Assembly (NCBI GenBank): GCA_965237765.1
Contig: OZ250157.1
Span: 2,542,001-2,606,000 of the forward strand
Direction of reading: 5' to 3'
DNA length: 64,000 nt
Source: WTGJ01 sp965237765
GTDB taxonomy: Bacteria > Chloroflexota > Anaerolineae > Aggregatilineales > Phototrophicaceae
The position numbers and the translations under genes are program-made. Each line of letters starts with the position of its first letter. Position 1 is the first letter of the stretch. Below the pieces are notes generated by a model. It made no database searches, was not told where the DNA came from, and saw nothing but the letters and a program-made list of their open reading frames with translations. Below are positions 50,629-61,236 of the stretch, one piece after another.

Positions 50629-53600
50629 CTCATCCAGCTCTGCCAGGGCACGCTTGAGCTCTTCAACCGAGATCGGAACTGTGCGCCCATAGCGCAAATA
50701 ATGCACAGCGGCATGTAATCTATCACCATAAGCTGAGCTTGCGGCTGCATGGTAAGCGGCCAACTGCGTGGTGTAATTCGCCGCGTGGCATTGGAGCACC
50801 GCTTCGTCTACTTCCGCGCCAGGCACTGCGCTCGTTTTGTAATCGAGCACATACCAGGATCCATCGCGCTGGCGATAAAGGAGGTCAATGCGCCCGTGGA
50901 TGACCGCGCTCTTGCCACGATATATGAAAGGATATTCCCGATACACTGCGCTCGGCTCGGCCGCGCAAAGCTCGCGGTACAAATCCGAGCGACGGTATGT
51001 TTCCAGCAGGCGCGCCGCAGCTGCGATGAGCGAGCGAGCATTCTGCCGATTGCCAAAACCCAGCCGCCAACACAGATCAGTCAGCATTTCTAACAGGACC
51101 TCACCCGGCGAAGGTATCTGCTCCTTTCGCAAGGCGGCATGAACGAGCGAGCCGAGCTCTTTGCTACGCGCGCTGGTGGGCTTCCCACCGATTGCTTCGT
51201 CATCATCGTCGTCAGCAAAGCGGCGTTCGATATCCGCCCAGCTATCACGTTGGCGAGGGCGCGGCACCAGCTGGCTGGCGGAAATGTGGCGCAAGCCGGT
51301 CGGAGCAACATGTGCGATTTCACCCAGTAAGGCAGGGGCGAATCGTTGACTATTCAAGAGAGTTGTCTCTTGAATCGCAACAGGTGCTGGTGGCGAATCG
51401 CGAACTGAGCGCAATGTATCTTCCCGCGGCGGTGTTTGTGCTACGTAACAGCGTACGCTTCCCCATGGGTAACGCTGGATTACAGCGTGATCGGGCTTGA
51501 TGGCATCCGTTCCATCGACACCCAGCCAACCTAGGATCGCCTCCCAATTCGCTCCCTGTTTGCTCCAACTGCCATCGTGGCGCTCGGTTGCGATTCCGGA
51601 GAGCAGCAGGCGATCCCGCGCGCGCGTCGCCGCTACGTAAAGCAGGCGTTTGTCTTCCGCCGCCGATTTGCGCTCCGCCAGCGCGCGCAGGCGACGATAG
51701 GTGTAGCTCCCCACTTCTTCGCCTGTTTCATCATTCAACACTCGGCAGGCGGGTCCCTGTTCGCTATCGCGTAGATAGAGCCAAGAATGCTCGCGCGGTT
51801 GGCTGCGCCCCAAATCGGCCAATACGACCACGGGAAATTCCAGGCCTTTGCTGGCGTGCGTGGTCATCAAAGATACTGCGCCGTGGACTTCGAATTCCGA
51901 TTGTCCCTCGTGCACTTCGCGCGCGCGCATGTTGCGGATGTACGTCTGAAAATCGCTGAGTTGAATATCGCCGCGGGCACGCGCCACATCGACCAGTTTC
52001 TCGAGATTGCCGCGCGCCCTTTCGCCATCAGCGCCGGCGCCGACGATAGCTCGGAAGTCGCTGCGTTCAAGCACCTCACCGAGCAATTCTGCTACGCTGA
52101 GACGGCCGCGAAGAGCGCGTAAATCCGTAAGCATCTGAGCGAATTTGTGTATCGTATCCAACTCATTGGTCGGGAAGAGCGGCAATTCTCCTGCGGCGGC
52201 GCGAATCACTTGCTCACAAAGTGATCGGCGTCCCGCTCCATTCTCATCACGCTCCTCGCGTAAGGCATAGAGCGCATCATCGCTCAGGTTGCCCAAGGGC
52301 GACCGCAGCGCACTTGCCAAGGCCAGTTCATCTCGCGGATTCTGAAGCGCCGCGAGCAGGTTCAAGACATCCCAGATTTCTTGTCGCTCATAAAAACCGC
52401 GCCCGGCATGCATGAAATAAGGCAAGCCACCGGCAGCGAAAACTTCTTCATACAGGGTGATGTCGGAAAGCGAACGGAACAATATCGCGATATCGCCATA
52501 TTCTAGCGGGCGGCTGCGATCTGTATCTTTATCGTGGATGAGCGTGTGATTTGCAACCAGTTCGTGCAACCTTTGCGCCAGCAGGCAGGCTTCCCAACGA
52601 CGGGCGGCCAGTCGATCAGTCTGTTGCCACACTCCCTTGAACCTACTCTGGTTGACGCATAGCAATTCGAGCGGCGGGTCATCGCTAGGCGCCGATTGCC
52701 GATGCGCGCGGAGCGGTTCGCCCATACTGACTTCGTAATCGGCCAGTTTCTGCCCAGCCGCCGGCGCGAGCAGTTGACCGAAGAAATTGTTGAAGGCACG
52801 GATCAAAGGCGCGTGCGTGCGAAAGGATGTCGACAGCGCAATTTCCTCAAAATCATCGCCAATCCGCATGCGGACACGGTTGAACACGCGCACATCCGCG
52901 CCGCGAAAGGCGTAAATACTCTGGCGCGGGTCGCCCACCAGGAAGAGTGATGCCGCCTTTTCGCCCTCTGTGAGCGCACGGACGATTTGCCATTGACGCT
53001 GGTTGGTGTCCTGAAATTCGTCTACGAGCAAATGGCGGAATTCGGATTGATAGCGCGCGCAAACCGCTTCATCGGACAACAATTCTGAGCATCGCACCTC
53101 CAGGTCGTCGTAATCCAGGGCGTCATGTCGCTCCTTTGCCGAGCGGAAGCGCTCCTGCACGCGCGAGATGAGTGCTTGCCATCGCTGTAGATCTTCGGCT
53201 GCCTGCCTGTCGTTCTCGTCCGGTGGCGGCCCTATTTCGTCGCGAAGGTTGCGCGCGGCCCTAACCAGTCTTCTTGAGTTCCCCTAGCGCTGCGGCCTTC
53301 TTTTCTTTTCCGCCCCAGTGCTCTGCTTTCCCCGCGTTGGTGAGCGGGAGCGTGGCGATTTTCTCGACGGACTGGTATCGGTGCCATGCGCTCACATCCT
53401 CACGCATCTCCGCTAATTCCACGAGCGCGCTGCACCAGCGCTCACCCAGGCGATCCTCCGCGGGCACATCAATAGCGATGTCCGAATTGGTTGCTGAAAA
53501 CGATGCCAATGGGCCGCGCGCCGCAGATTTCCATTCCGCCAGCCAGCCTGCGAAGAGCGTTTCGGCGTTGGCAATAGGGAGTAACGGTTCTGTTTCCCGC

Positions 53601-54112
53601 CGCAAGACTTCACGGATATCGCGCTCACGGAAATGGACAAAGAGCGCGCGGTAGGCGCCTACCCCAGTTTCGTCGCTGGCAAGCTCATCCGCGATGGCAT
53701 CATCCAGCAAAGCGCCCGTTTCGGCTTCGTCCAGCACACGAAAATTAGGGTCAAGCCTAATCGACGCGGCATTCGCTCGCAAGATGTCAGCGCATAATGA
53801 ATGGATCGTTTGGATGCGGGCACTGGGCAATTCCGACAGCCGGTCTGACCAGCGCTTCTTTTCGCCTTCCGCGCGAGCTTCGCTAAGGCGCGTTTGTAGG
53901 TGTTCGCGGACGCGTTCGCGCATTTCGCGGGCGGCGGCACGAGTGAACGTGATGGCGACCAAGGATGGTATGCGCCAATCAGCGTTTGCGTCCAGCAAAG
54001 CCAGGTACCGGTGCACGAGTACATGGGTCTTGCCCGAACCGGCTGCCGCAACGGTGATGAGTTTGCGCGCGCGCGCCGAAATCGCACGCCCTTGCTCCTG
54101 CGTGATTTTCAT
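50611..54112 (-). CDS. addA: AddA-type helicase-nuclease, frame broken by an apparent 1-nt insertion
   Basis: AddA unwinds and trims double-strand breaks with AddB for recombination. The first part, from ATG 54112, has Walker A A-A-A-G-S-G-K-T29 and Q-T-I-H-S-L-C, then stops at TAG 53261. The second part (in frame to 50611) holds the rest of the UvrD motifs (D-E-F-Q-D-T-N, G-D-P-R-Q-S-I-Y, T-T-H-A-S-K-G-L-E) and the C-terminal RecB-type nuclease (H-G-R-I-D-L-L-Y, V-L-D-Y-K-T). The frames join at 53268-53275; dropping one A in AAGAAGACTGG gives K-K-L-V-R-A-A-R-N-L-R-D-E-I and a protein of 1166 residues. As written it is split. Both parts are well conserved, so a sequence error is likely. ATG overlaps the addB stop by 4 nt. 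Confidence 0.9.
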
Positions 54113-57100
54113 GCGGATTTGTGGAGACTGGTGCGCACGAGGCGGCAGAGCTCGAAATAAGGGCAATAGCGGACGCAACGGCCTTTATCCGGCTTGGCGG
54201 GATTCACGCTGAAATTACCCGCGCGAGCGCGTCGCAAGATATCGCGCACATGTCCGCGCGAGCGCGCGAGCAAATCACCGTCACTGCTGTTGATCACTGC
54301 GCTGCGCTTGCGGGAGCGCGTGTGCCAGTAAAAGGCGGCAAATAGCGCAACCTGACCGTGCCGCTCCCGTTCTCGTTGCGCCGCCAGTAAATAGAACGGG
54401 AGTTGTAGCTCCAACCCCTCTTCAATCTCGGCGCGCGGAATGATCCGATTGCCGCTCTTATAATCGACGATCACGAAAGTATCACCGATGCGATCAACAC
54501 GATCGATTTTTCCCCGCAGCTGGATGCTACGAGGGGCTCCACCACCGAGAACGATGCGTTCTTTGAAGGAAAGTTCAAGGGAATGGACATAGCGAGGGCC
54601 GTTGCCAATATCCTGGAAAGGCGAATCTGCGCTGAAATCCTGGTCGATGAGCGCACTGAGTTGCCGGGTGATGTATTCGCGAATCGGCGCAAGTAGCGCG
54701 GGAATTTTACGGCCCTGAAAAGTGATGAAGCCGGAATCACCCTCAGAGAAAACGGTTTCGATGGTTGCCAAGAGTACTTCTTGCGCACGGGTGAGATGCG
54801 CGGGTTCGATCGGCAAGTGCTCGTGCAGAAAAGGTTCATACGTGCGTTGCAAAATAAGGTGTGTCAGCGAGCCATATAGCGTCGCTTCGTCGTCTTCCTC
54901 TTCTTCGGCCAAGGGTGTCAGTGCCAGGATGCGCTGCGCGAAGAAACGAAACCCACAGCGCGCGAATTCGTTGAGTTGGCTGACGCTCCATTCGTAATCT
55001 TCCCCGAGTGCAGCCGTGATTTCGGCGCGAATCGCTGCTCCCCACAAACGACCGCTGTATTGATCATAAGGCGCTGCGGAGAGGCGACGCGCTTCGATGG
55101 AGGCCGCGCGCTGGATCTGCGCCAAACGCCTTTGGCGCTCGCTCGAAACGGTTACCCAGTCTCGTAATTTGGTCGCGCAAGCCGTTTTCGCTGGCAAGGA
55201 GAGCAGCACGGTAAATGCTTCATCATGGGAAGCGACGACATCGGCTGCCGTAGTTACGCCAGCCGCGACGCGTGTGCTTTGTTGAGCGATGGATTCACTC
55301 GTGAAACAAGCGGCAACGGCCTGCCAATATGCACTGGCAGGCCGGGGTTTGCCGTCGTCGCTAAAAGGGCGCGATAAGGTCAATGTTTGGCGCGCGGAGA
55401 TGGCTAATTGATAGAAAATGCCATCTTGCTGGAAGGAATCCACTTCCTCGCGCAACGAGATGTCCCGTTTGCGCAAATCTTCGCGTTCCGAGCTCAAATA
55501 AAAAGGTGATTCGGGGGTAGATGGCGGATAGATTCCCTCACCGAGGCCGATTAAGTAACTATGGGCAGGCGCTAGTACGCGCGCTGCGACCGTCGTAGTT
55601 ACGCGCACGGCTGCTTCATTGGTCTCCGCATCTGGTAGCTGTGTATCCGCAAGAGCGTGGTGCAATTCCTCGTGGAAATTGAGTGTCGCCGAATTACATG
55701 TATCAATAAGCAAATTACTCAGCGAACTTAGTTTGTTGATCTCGTTCTGGAAAGCACGCAAGGCGATGCGGTCGCGTTCGCGCAAGGCTCGCTCGCGCGG
55801 CAATGCGCTTACATCATTTTCGCAGCGCACCAATACACCGAGATGGTAGCCACTCGGCACATCGCTCAAGCCGAAGAAGTTAACCAACCAATCCGCATAA
55901 TCGCGCCAGGTATTTCCTGTCCGCGCATTTAGCGCCGCGAAGAACGCTACCAAAGCCGCCCGCACTCGCTCGCGTGGCGCCGCTTCCTCTTCGTTTTCCG
56001 TTCGACCTGGCAGTGGATTCTCCAACGCATCAAGCCAGAGCTGTTGCCACACCTGCCCATGGAAGCGTGCGCTGGTCTGCTCCAGATAAGCGACAATTTC
56101 ATCATCAATATCGGCGGGTTGTGTATAGGGAGATTGCAGCGCCTCCAACAACTCTCGCCGCGTGAACTGGCCATCGGCTAGTCGGGCGCAACGCAAAAGG
56201 GCGTCGATGGCCGGGTTCGTCAACAGCGGCCGACCAATGTGTATCTGGATTGGGATCGCAAATTCACGCGCGATCGGCTCCATATAGGGCAGATATTCTT
56301 CGGTAGAAGCGAGGATGAGCGCGATTTCATCAGGGCGCGCTTCCCCGGAGAGCAACTGCCTCTTCACGCGGCGCAACACGCCTCGTATCTCTTGCGCTGG
56401 CGTGGACGCTTCCAGGAAATGGATATGCCGGTCGACGATCGCGCGCGCGGGCGAAAGGCGAAAGAGTTGATTGGCGAGATGTTGTAGGCTGACGGGGCGC
56501 CCTGGCGGCTTAATCACGGGTGTGCACGCGGCTGAAAGCCGCAAACCCTGCTTTTTAAACGCACAACGCAGTCGCTCTTCGGCGAGTTGGTATCGGCGCA
56601 CCTGACTATCGGAGCGGCCGCTGTCCACATCGCTCAGGCTAGGCAACGTGACGAGCGTATGTCCGACCTGCGCTGCGACGGCAGCGATTAATTCCGCTTG
56701 CAACGGGGTGAAATGATCAAAGCCGTCGACCAGAAAAAGCGGAATATCGGCGAATGACGCTCTCTTCTCCAGGACGGCCAGCGCCAACCAACCGGCGCCA
56801 TCGCGATCGATCAGGCGATGCTCGCGCAAATATTCCTGATATTCCCGATAGACCAGTGCCAGCTCTCGATCTTTGGCATTCAGCGCGCACTCCGCAAAGC
56901 GCTCCGGCGAAACGCGGTGCTGCTTGAGTTCGTCTATAAAATGCAACACCTGCTTTGTCAGACCTGGTTTCTGCGCAATAGCCTGGAAATGCTGCAATTG
57001 CTTCTCACGTTGCAATCGGTGGAGCAACTGACGGATCAACGCAAGGCGAATTGGCATAGAAATGAGCTGCTGGGCTTCACCGGCCAGCTCCAACAGGAGC

Positions 57101-57324
57101 GTATACAACTTCTCGAATAGTAAGGTCTCGACGCGAAAAAGCGCTTTACCCTGTGGCTGGCTCAGGGCCAACCGCTCCCGAAACGCGCGCAAATGGTTGC
57201 GATCGGGTAACAAGACCCAGAGTGGCGCCTCTGACTGCGTTTCTTTGATCGACAGGATGACTTCAATTAGCGCCCCGGTCTTACCGGCGCCGATGGGCGC
57301 CCGCAGCAACTCGCAGTGTGCCAT
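54109..57324 (-). CDS. addB: AddB-type helicase-nuclease subunit
   Basis: 1071 residues. The N-terminal P-loop A-P-I-G-A-G-K15-T is intact. The C-terminal PD-(D/E)xK nuclease reads L-R-G-K-I-D-R-V-D-R then V-I-V-D-Y-K-S-G. Cysteines that hold the AddB 4Fe-4S staple are present: one in R-C-G-F-R-F-F and three in the tail C-x3-C-x5-C (residues about 1046-1056). It acts with AddA on DNA ends. It starts directly on the stop of the receiver-NERD gene (TAATG, one shared base) and overlaps addA by 4 nt, so all three are one operon. Confidence 0.93.
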   Translation of the reverse strand: MAHCELLRAPIGAGKTGALIEVILSIKETQSEAPLWVLLPDRNHLRAFRERLALSQPQGKALFRVETLLFEKLYTLLLELAGEAQQLISMPIRLALIRQLLHRLQREKQLQHFQAIAQKPGLTKQVLHFIDELKQHRVSPERFAECALNAKDRELALVYREYQEYLREHRLIDRDGAGWLALAVLEKRASFADIPLFLVDGFDHFTPLQAELIAAVAAQVGHTLVTLPSLSDVDSGRSDSQVRRYQLAEERLRCAFKKQGLRLSAACTPVIKPPGRPVSLQHLANQLFRLSPARAIVDRHIHFLEASTPAQEIRGVLRRVKRQLLSGEARPDEIALILASTEEYLPYMEPIAREFAIPIQIHIGRPLLTNPAIDALLRCARLADGQFTRRELLEALQSPYTQPADIDDEIVAYLEQTSARFHGQVWQQLWLDALENPLPGRTENEEEAAPRERVRAALVAFFAALNARTGNTWRDYADWLVNFFGLSDVPSGYHLGVLVRCENDVSALPRERALRERDRIALRAFQNEINKLSSLSNLLIDTCNSATLNFHEELHHALADTQLPDAETNEAAVRVTTTVAARVLAPAHSYLIGLGEGIYPPSTPESPFYLSSEREDLRKRDISLREEVDSFQQDGIFYQLAISARQTLTLSRPFSDDGKPRPASAYWQAVAACFTSESIAQQSTRVAAGVTTAADVVASHDEAFTVLLSLPAKTACATKLRDWVTVSSERQRRLAQIQRAASIEARRLSAAPYDQYSGRLWGAAIRAEITAALGEDYEWSVSQLNEFARCGFRFFAQRILALTPLAEEEEDDEATLYGSLTHLILQRTYEPFLHEHLPIEPAHLTRAQEVLLATIETVFSEGDSGFITFQGRKIPALLAPIREYITRQLSALIDQDFSADSPFQDIGNGPRYVHSLELSFKERIVLGGGAPRSIQLRGKIDRVDRIGDTFVIVDYKSGNRIIPRAEIEEGLELQLPFYLLAAQRERERHGQVALFAAFYWHTRSRKRSAVINSSDGDLLARSRGHVRDILRRARAGNFSVNPAKPDKGRCVRYCPYFELCRLVRTSLHKSA

Positions 57325-58589
57325 TATGCTTCGAACGGGATGCGCAATTGTTGAAGGGCCGCGCGAAGGGCGCGCATCGTCACCCGCTCGCGCCGCAGGT
57401 AATTTTGTGCCAAGCTCTTTGCTAGCGAAGATAGATATGCCATAGGGATGATTTCGCCAGACGAATGGTATTGCAACTCCGGCAATGGACGAGTGGAAAC
57501 GATGACGCCAAAAACGGGAAAATCAGCGAGGTCGCTCTTCGTCAATTGCGAGCGGAGGCGTAGGATATCGTGAAGTAATTCTCGTGTCGGGTTGAAAGAT
57601 AACGGTATAAAATCACCGCGCTTGCTTTGCTGTAGCCAGTGACCGTGCTCTTGATAGAGATCGCCGCGCATATCCAACAGGCGCAAAACGAGTAAACCTG
57701 GCGGACCGGCAATTAGCGCGTCGATGTCGCTCAGGCCGCGGACGTTGAGGCGGGTGATGAAGGTAAAACGGGAATCGAGTTGCTGACGCAATGCCATACC
57801 CGCGCGACGAGCGAGGCTATCATCATCGCGCCGCCGATAAGCGCGGCCCGCCAGCCAAAGCCCCAACAGCGCGAGAATGATCCCGCCAAACATTAGCCCC
57901 TGAGTGCCGCCCAGATAGAGCCTGGCGAAACTCCCTTCCCGACCGACCAAGGGAATTACTGAAAGCGCCAAACCGATGAGGGCCAAGAAACTGCCGCCGC
58001 TCACCACTAGGATGGCGCTCTGTAAGCGGCGCCTGGCCTGGCGGGAGATGCCGCCTCCTGGCGAAAGGCTGCGCATCGGTGCTCGCTCCGCATCAACGAT
58101 TGCTCGCGTTTCGACAGACGCGGGCGGGTAGATCTCCTCCATGTTGGCGATGAATACTTCTTCGGGCGCAGAATCGTCGAGAGCATCGGCGTTTTTTTCG
58201 ATCAGGGATTGCAATTCCTCATAGAGTCTATCGAAGCGGGGCAATGGTTTGCTCATCACACGGTCAGCACCACTGATCTGCAAACAATGCTGCTTCTCTT
58301 GCTCGGTGAGCGAATAGGCCGTATTCAGCACGATGGTGATATGTTTGAGGGCCGGGCAGCTGCGGATGCGCTGGGAGACGGTGATGCCATCAATTTCACC
58401 CATCAGCCGAATATCGATCAGCGCCAATTCGGGCAGCTTAGTGACTTCGGCACTGTTGACGCGCTCCAGCCAAGCCAGCGTCTCTTCGCCATTTTGATGC
58501 GCAACGCATTCTATCTGCCATATGTCAAATACAGCGAGCAGCATCTCGCTGATATCGGGCTCATCTTCGACCAGCAACCATGGTTTCAC
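57324..58589 (-). CDS. Membrane-anchored receiver-domain protein with degenerate NERD-like domain
   Basis: 421 residues from GTG 58589. Residues 3-130 form a complete receiver: E8-D9-E10, phospho-acceptor D59 (L-I-D-I-R), Thr90, K114-P. Two spans follow at about 191-214 and 225-249. Residues 270-400 resemble a NERD nuclease-related domain (F-T-F-I-T-R-L-N-V-R-G-L-S-D-I-D290-A-L-I-A-G-P-P-G-L-L-V-L), but where NERD has E-x-K there is R-L-L, so nuclease activity is unlikely. No DNA-binding output is present. It heads the addB-addA operon and is divergent from a histidine kinase (start 58705), its likely partner. The combination is unusual. Confidence 0.82.
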   Translation of the reverse strand: MKPWLLVEDEPDISEMLLAVFDIWQIECVAHQNGEETLAWLERVNSAEVTKLPELALIDIRLMGEIDGITVSQRIRSCPALKHITIVLNTAYSLTEQEKQHCLQISGADRVMSKPLPRFDRLYEELQSLIEKNADALDDSAPEEVFIANMEEIYPPASVETRAIVDAERAPMRSLSPGGGISRQARRRLQSAILVVSGGSFLALIGLALSVIPLVGREGSFARLYLGGTQGLMFGGIILALLGLWLAGRAYRRRDDDSLARRAGMALRQQLDSRFTFITRLNVRGLSDIDALIAGPPGLLVLRLLDMRGDLYQEHGHWLQQSKRGDFIPLSFNPTRELLHDILRLRSQLTKSDLADFPVFGVIVSTRPLPELQYHSSGEIIPMAYLSSLAKSLAQNYLRRERVTMRALRAALQQLRIPFEA

Positions 58590-58664
58590 GCGAAGCAGGC
58601 TTTCTCCATTGACCGCATCATATGTAGACGAGCAAACAAGCGCAAGCAGACAGCCGGCGCGATG

Positions 58665-58673
58665 TGCTATACT
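58665..58673 (+). promoter_or_regulatory. Extended -10 promoter of the histidine kinase/glycogen genes
   Basis: TGCTATACT, 31 nt before the kinase ATG at 58705, in the gap between the two divergent genes. It would drive the kinase and, by the tight spacing behind it, the glycogen genes. Confidence 0.58.
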
Positions 58674-58704
58674 GGGCAGCCAATCCACAAATGAGGGATG
58701 TGGA

Positions 58705-59490
58705 ATGTTTTATGCTGTCATCCCATCGGCCGAAACGGAGCCTGTACGGAGCGAAACGACCCCCTCTCCCAGTCTTTCCACCACCTTGCCTCCCTCCTTA
58801 CTCGCGCGCTTTTCCCACGAAGTCCGTACGCAACTCACCAGCCTGCGCTATATCAGCGATTACCTGAACAGCAGCACCGACGCGAGCAGCTCGCAATGGC
58901 GTTCGTTGCAATTGTTGAGCCAAAATATGGGCGTACTCGAGCGGTTGGTAACTGATCTATTCTTCGTTAGTGAATGGGAAGAAAGCAATTTCCAGCTACA
59001 ACGTGAGACGCTAGAATTTGAGAAATTCGTTTGGAGCGTGGTGCGCGAGGCCCGCGGAGAGCTGGAAGCGGCCGGTATCACGCTAACGGTGATGCTCGCC
59101 GGGCTTGGCGAGAGGCCACTCGTAGCCGACTCTAGGCGCCTGCGCTGGGCGTTGTTGCAAATCATCCGCAACGGGGTGCAATACGGCCAAACGACGACCG
59201 CCCTGGAAATCGCCGCTCGTCGAGAAAAAATGTTCGTCGAATTCCGTATCAGCGACGATGGCCAGGGCATCCGCGCCGAGGAAATGCCGCATATATTTGA
59301 ACGTTTCTATCGTGGAGATGCGGCTGTGGCCATGGGCGAGCGACAGGATATTCGTGGCCTCGGGCAGGGGCTGTTTTTCGCGCGCGCGTTGGCGGAGGCG
59401 CATGGCGGTTCGCTCGACATGACGAGTGAGCCAGGTAGCGGTGCTCAATTCACGATGCGCATACCGGTGATCGAACCGCTGCAACCTTAG
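58705..59490 (+). CDS. Soluble sensor histidine kinase
   Basis: 261 residues. H38 in F-S-H-E-V-R-T-Q-L is the phosphorylation site in a HisKA-type dimerisation domain. The ATPase domain has the N box (Q-I-I-R-N-G-V), D-D-G-Q-G-I, F-x-R-F-Y-R-G and the G-L-G-Q-G-L lid. There is no membrane segment or separate sensor domain, so it senses inside the cell or through a partner. The longer in-frame extension upstream overlaps the divergent receiver gene. It sits 14 nt before the branching-enzyme gene, so it appears to be part of the glycogen operon. Confidence 0.9.
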   Translation: MFYAVIPSAETEPVRSETTPSPSLSTTLPPSLLARFSHEVRTQLTSLRYISDYLNSSTDASSSQWRSLQLLSQNMGVLERLVTDLFFVSEWEESNFQLQRETLEFEKFVWSVVREARGELEAAGITLTVMLAGLGERPLVADSRRLRWALLQIIRNGVQYGQTTTALEIAARREKMFVEFRISDDGQGIRAEEMPHIFERFYRGDAAVAMGERQDIRGLGQGLFFARALAEAHGGSLDMTSEPGSGAQFTMRIPVIEPLQP

Positions 59491-59504
59491 TACATGGAGA
59501 GTCG

Positions 59505-61202
59505 ATGACAACAGTAGGCGCGTTTCAATTTGTCTTACACAGCCATATACCCTATGCGCGCAAAGCTGGGAGATGGCCGCATGGGGAAGAATGGCTGCAC
59601 GAAGCTGCCTCCGAAACTTACATCCCATTGTTACGCATGCTCTACGAACTGCGGGAAGAAGGCGTTCCGTATCGCCTCGCGATCGGCATCACCCCCGTTT
59701 TGTCTGAGCAACTGGCTGATGTCGACGTACAGGAGCATTTTGAAACCTACCTCGCCCAACGAATTGCCGCTGCGGAGCACGATGTTTCCCATTTCAGCGC
59801 CGAAGATACCGCCGACCCACATTTGCACTACCTCGCCGGCTGGTATCGCGATTGGTATTGCGGGGTGCGCGACGCCTTCATCGGGCAATTCTCGCGTGAT
59901 ATTCTTGGCGCATTTCGGCTGCTCCAGGATGAGGGCTTCGTAGAGATCCTGACCAGCGCCGCCACGCACGCATATTTACCCTTGCTCGCAAACGATAGCT
60001 CAATCCGCGCGCAGCTTCGCCTTGGCATCAATAGCTACCAGCGCCATTTCGGTCGGTTGCCGCGGGGCATTTGGCTGCCAGAATGCGCTTACCGCCCCGC
60101 GTATTACGAAGGCGACACTTTGCGCCCGGGCATCGAGCAATTCTTGGCTGACGCGGGCTTGCAATTCACTTTCGGTGAGACACACGCCATCACAGGCGGG
60201 CGGCCGGTTGGCATCGCTGCGGGTGACGTGTTGGGGCCTTACGGCGAAATTACCCGCCGCTATGCCGTGCCCATCGAAGAGAAAACTCCATCTCGGCTCG
60301 CCACCACTTTTCAACCCTACCGCTTGTTCGACAGCACCAGAAGCGACGGCGATGGTGAGGGGTCACTGACTGATGTTTCCGTTTTTGGGCGCAACGACCG
60401 CACAGGTATCCAAGTTTGGGGCGCCGATTGGGGTTACCCGGGCGATTATGACTACCGAGAATTTCATAAACGTGCGGGCACCAGCGGCTTGCAATTCTGG
60501 CGCGTCACCAATTCCAACGCGGATTTAGCGCGCAAGGAATACTATCAGCCTGAATGGGCGGCAATGAAATGTCAACTGCACGCGGAGCATTTCATCCAAC
60601 TCGTTTACGCTACCCTTCGCGAATACCAACAAACGAATAACGGCGCACAGGGTTTAATTTCTTCCAATTATGATGCGGAGTTGTTTGGGCATTGGTGGTT
60701 CGAAGGCGTGGATTGGCTGGGTAAAGTCCTGCGCGGGCTCGCGGAGCACGAGGAAATACAGCTCACTTCGCCTGGCGCTTATCTGGATCAGTGTCCGCCC
60801 ACTCATGGGATCCGCTTGCCAGAAAGCTCCTGGGGCGCCGGCGGCCGTCATTTTACCTGGAACAATGGTGACAATCGTTGGATGTGGCGGCCAATCCATG
60901 AGCTGGAGGGCCGCATGTCGGCGGTCGCAGCGCAATACAAGCGACCGGATGCGGATGCGACGGCGACCCTCCAGCAAGCCGCGCGCGAATTGTTGCTCTG
61001 CCAATCTTCCGATTGGCCCTTTCTCGTTAGCACCGGTCAGGCCCGCAACTACGCCATCCAACGTTTCAGCCAACACGCTGAGCGCTGCAATCGCCTATTG
61101 AGCAGCCTGGAAAAAGGAACCCCTGACCGAGCCTTGGCAGACGAATATTGGGAACTGGATAAGATCTTCCCCCAATTGGATTACCGTTTGTTCCGCGCCT
61201 GA
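59505..61202 (+). CDS. GH57 1,4-alpha-glucan branching enzyme
   Basis: 565 residues of glycoside hydrolase family 57. The N-terminal F-V-L-H-S-H-I-P-Y-A, nucleophile E193 in W-L-P-E-C-A-Y and acid/base D390 in N-Y-D-A-E-L-F-G-H-W-W-F-E-G mark the branching-enzyme subgroup. It creates alpha-1,6 branches in glycogen. It lies between the kinase and glgA, whose start is 34 nt downstream. Amylopullulanase or 4-alpha-glucanotransferase activity is a less likely reading. Confidence 0.92.
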   Translation: MTTVGAFQFVLHSHIPYARKAGRWPHGEEWLHEAASETYIPLLRMLYELREEGVPYRLAIGITPVLSEQLADVDVQEHFETYLAQRIAAAEHDVSHFSAEDTADPHLHYLAGWYRDWYCGVRDAFIGQFSRDILGAFRLLQDEGFVEILTSAATHAYLPLLANDSSIRAQLRLGINSYQRHFGRLPRGIWLPECAYRPAYYEGDTLRPGIEQFLADAGLQFTFGETHAITGGRPVGIAAGDVLGPYGEITRRYAVPIEEKTPSRLATTFQPYRLFDSTRSDGDGEGSLTDVSVFGRNDRTGIQVWGADWGYPGDYDYREFHKRAGTSGLQFWRVTNSNADLARKEYYQPEWAAMKCQLHAEHFIQLVYATLREYQQTNNGAQGLISSNYDAELFGHWWFEGVDWLGKVLRGLAEHEEIQLTSPGAYLDQCPPTHGIRLPESSWGAGGRHFTWNNGDNRWMWRPIHELEGRMSAVAAQYKRPDADATATLQQAARELLLCQSSDWPFLVSTGQARNYAIQRFSQHAERCNRLLSSLEKGTPDRALADEYWELDKIFPQLDYRLFRA

Positions 61203-61236
61203 TGCAACGATTAACTTGGTCGCAGGGTCGGGCCGC

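Noticed and set aside
53261..54178. Two separate helicase genes rather than one addA
   Set aside because: The parts carry complementary, non-overlapping motif sets of a single AddA, and the connecting residues can be read across the stop in the second frame.
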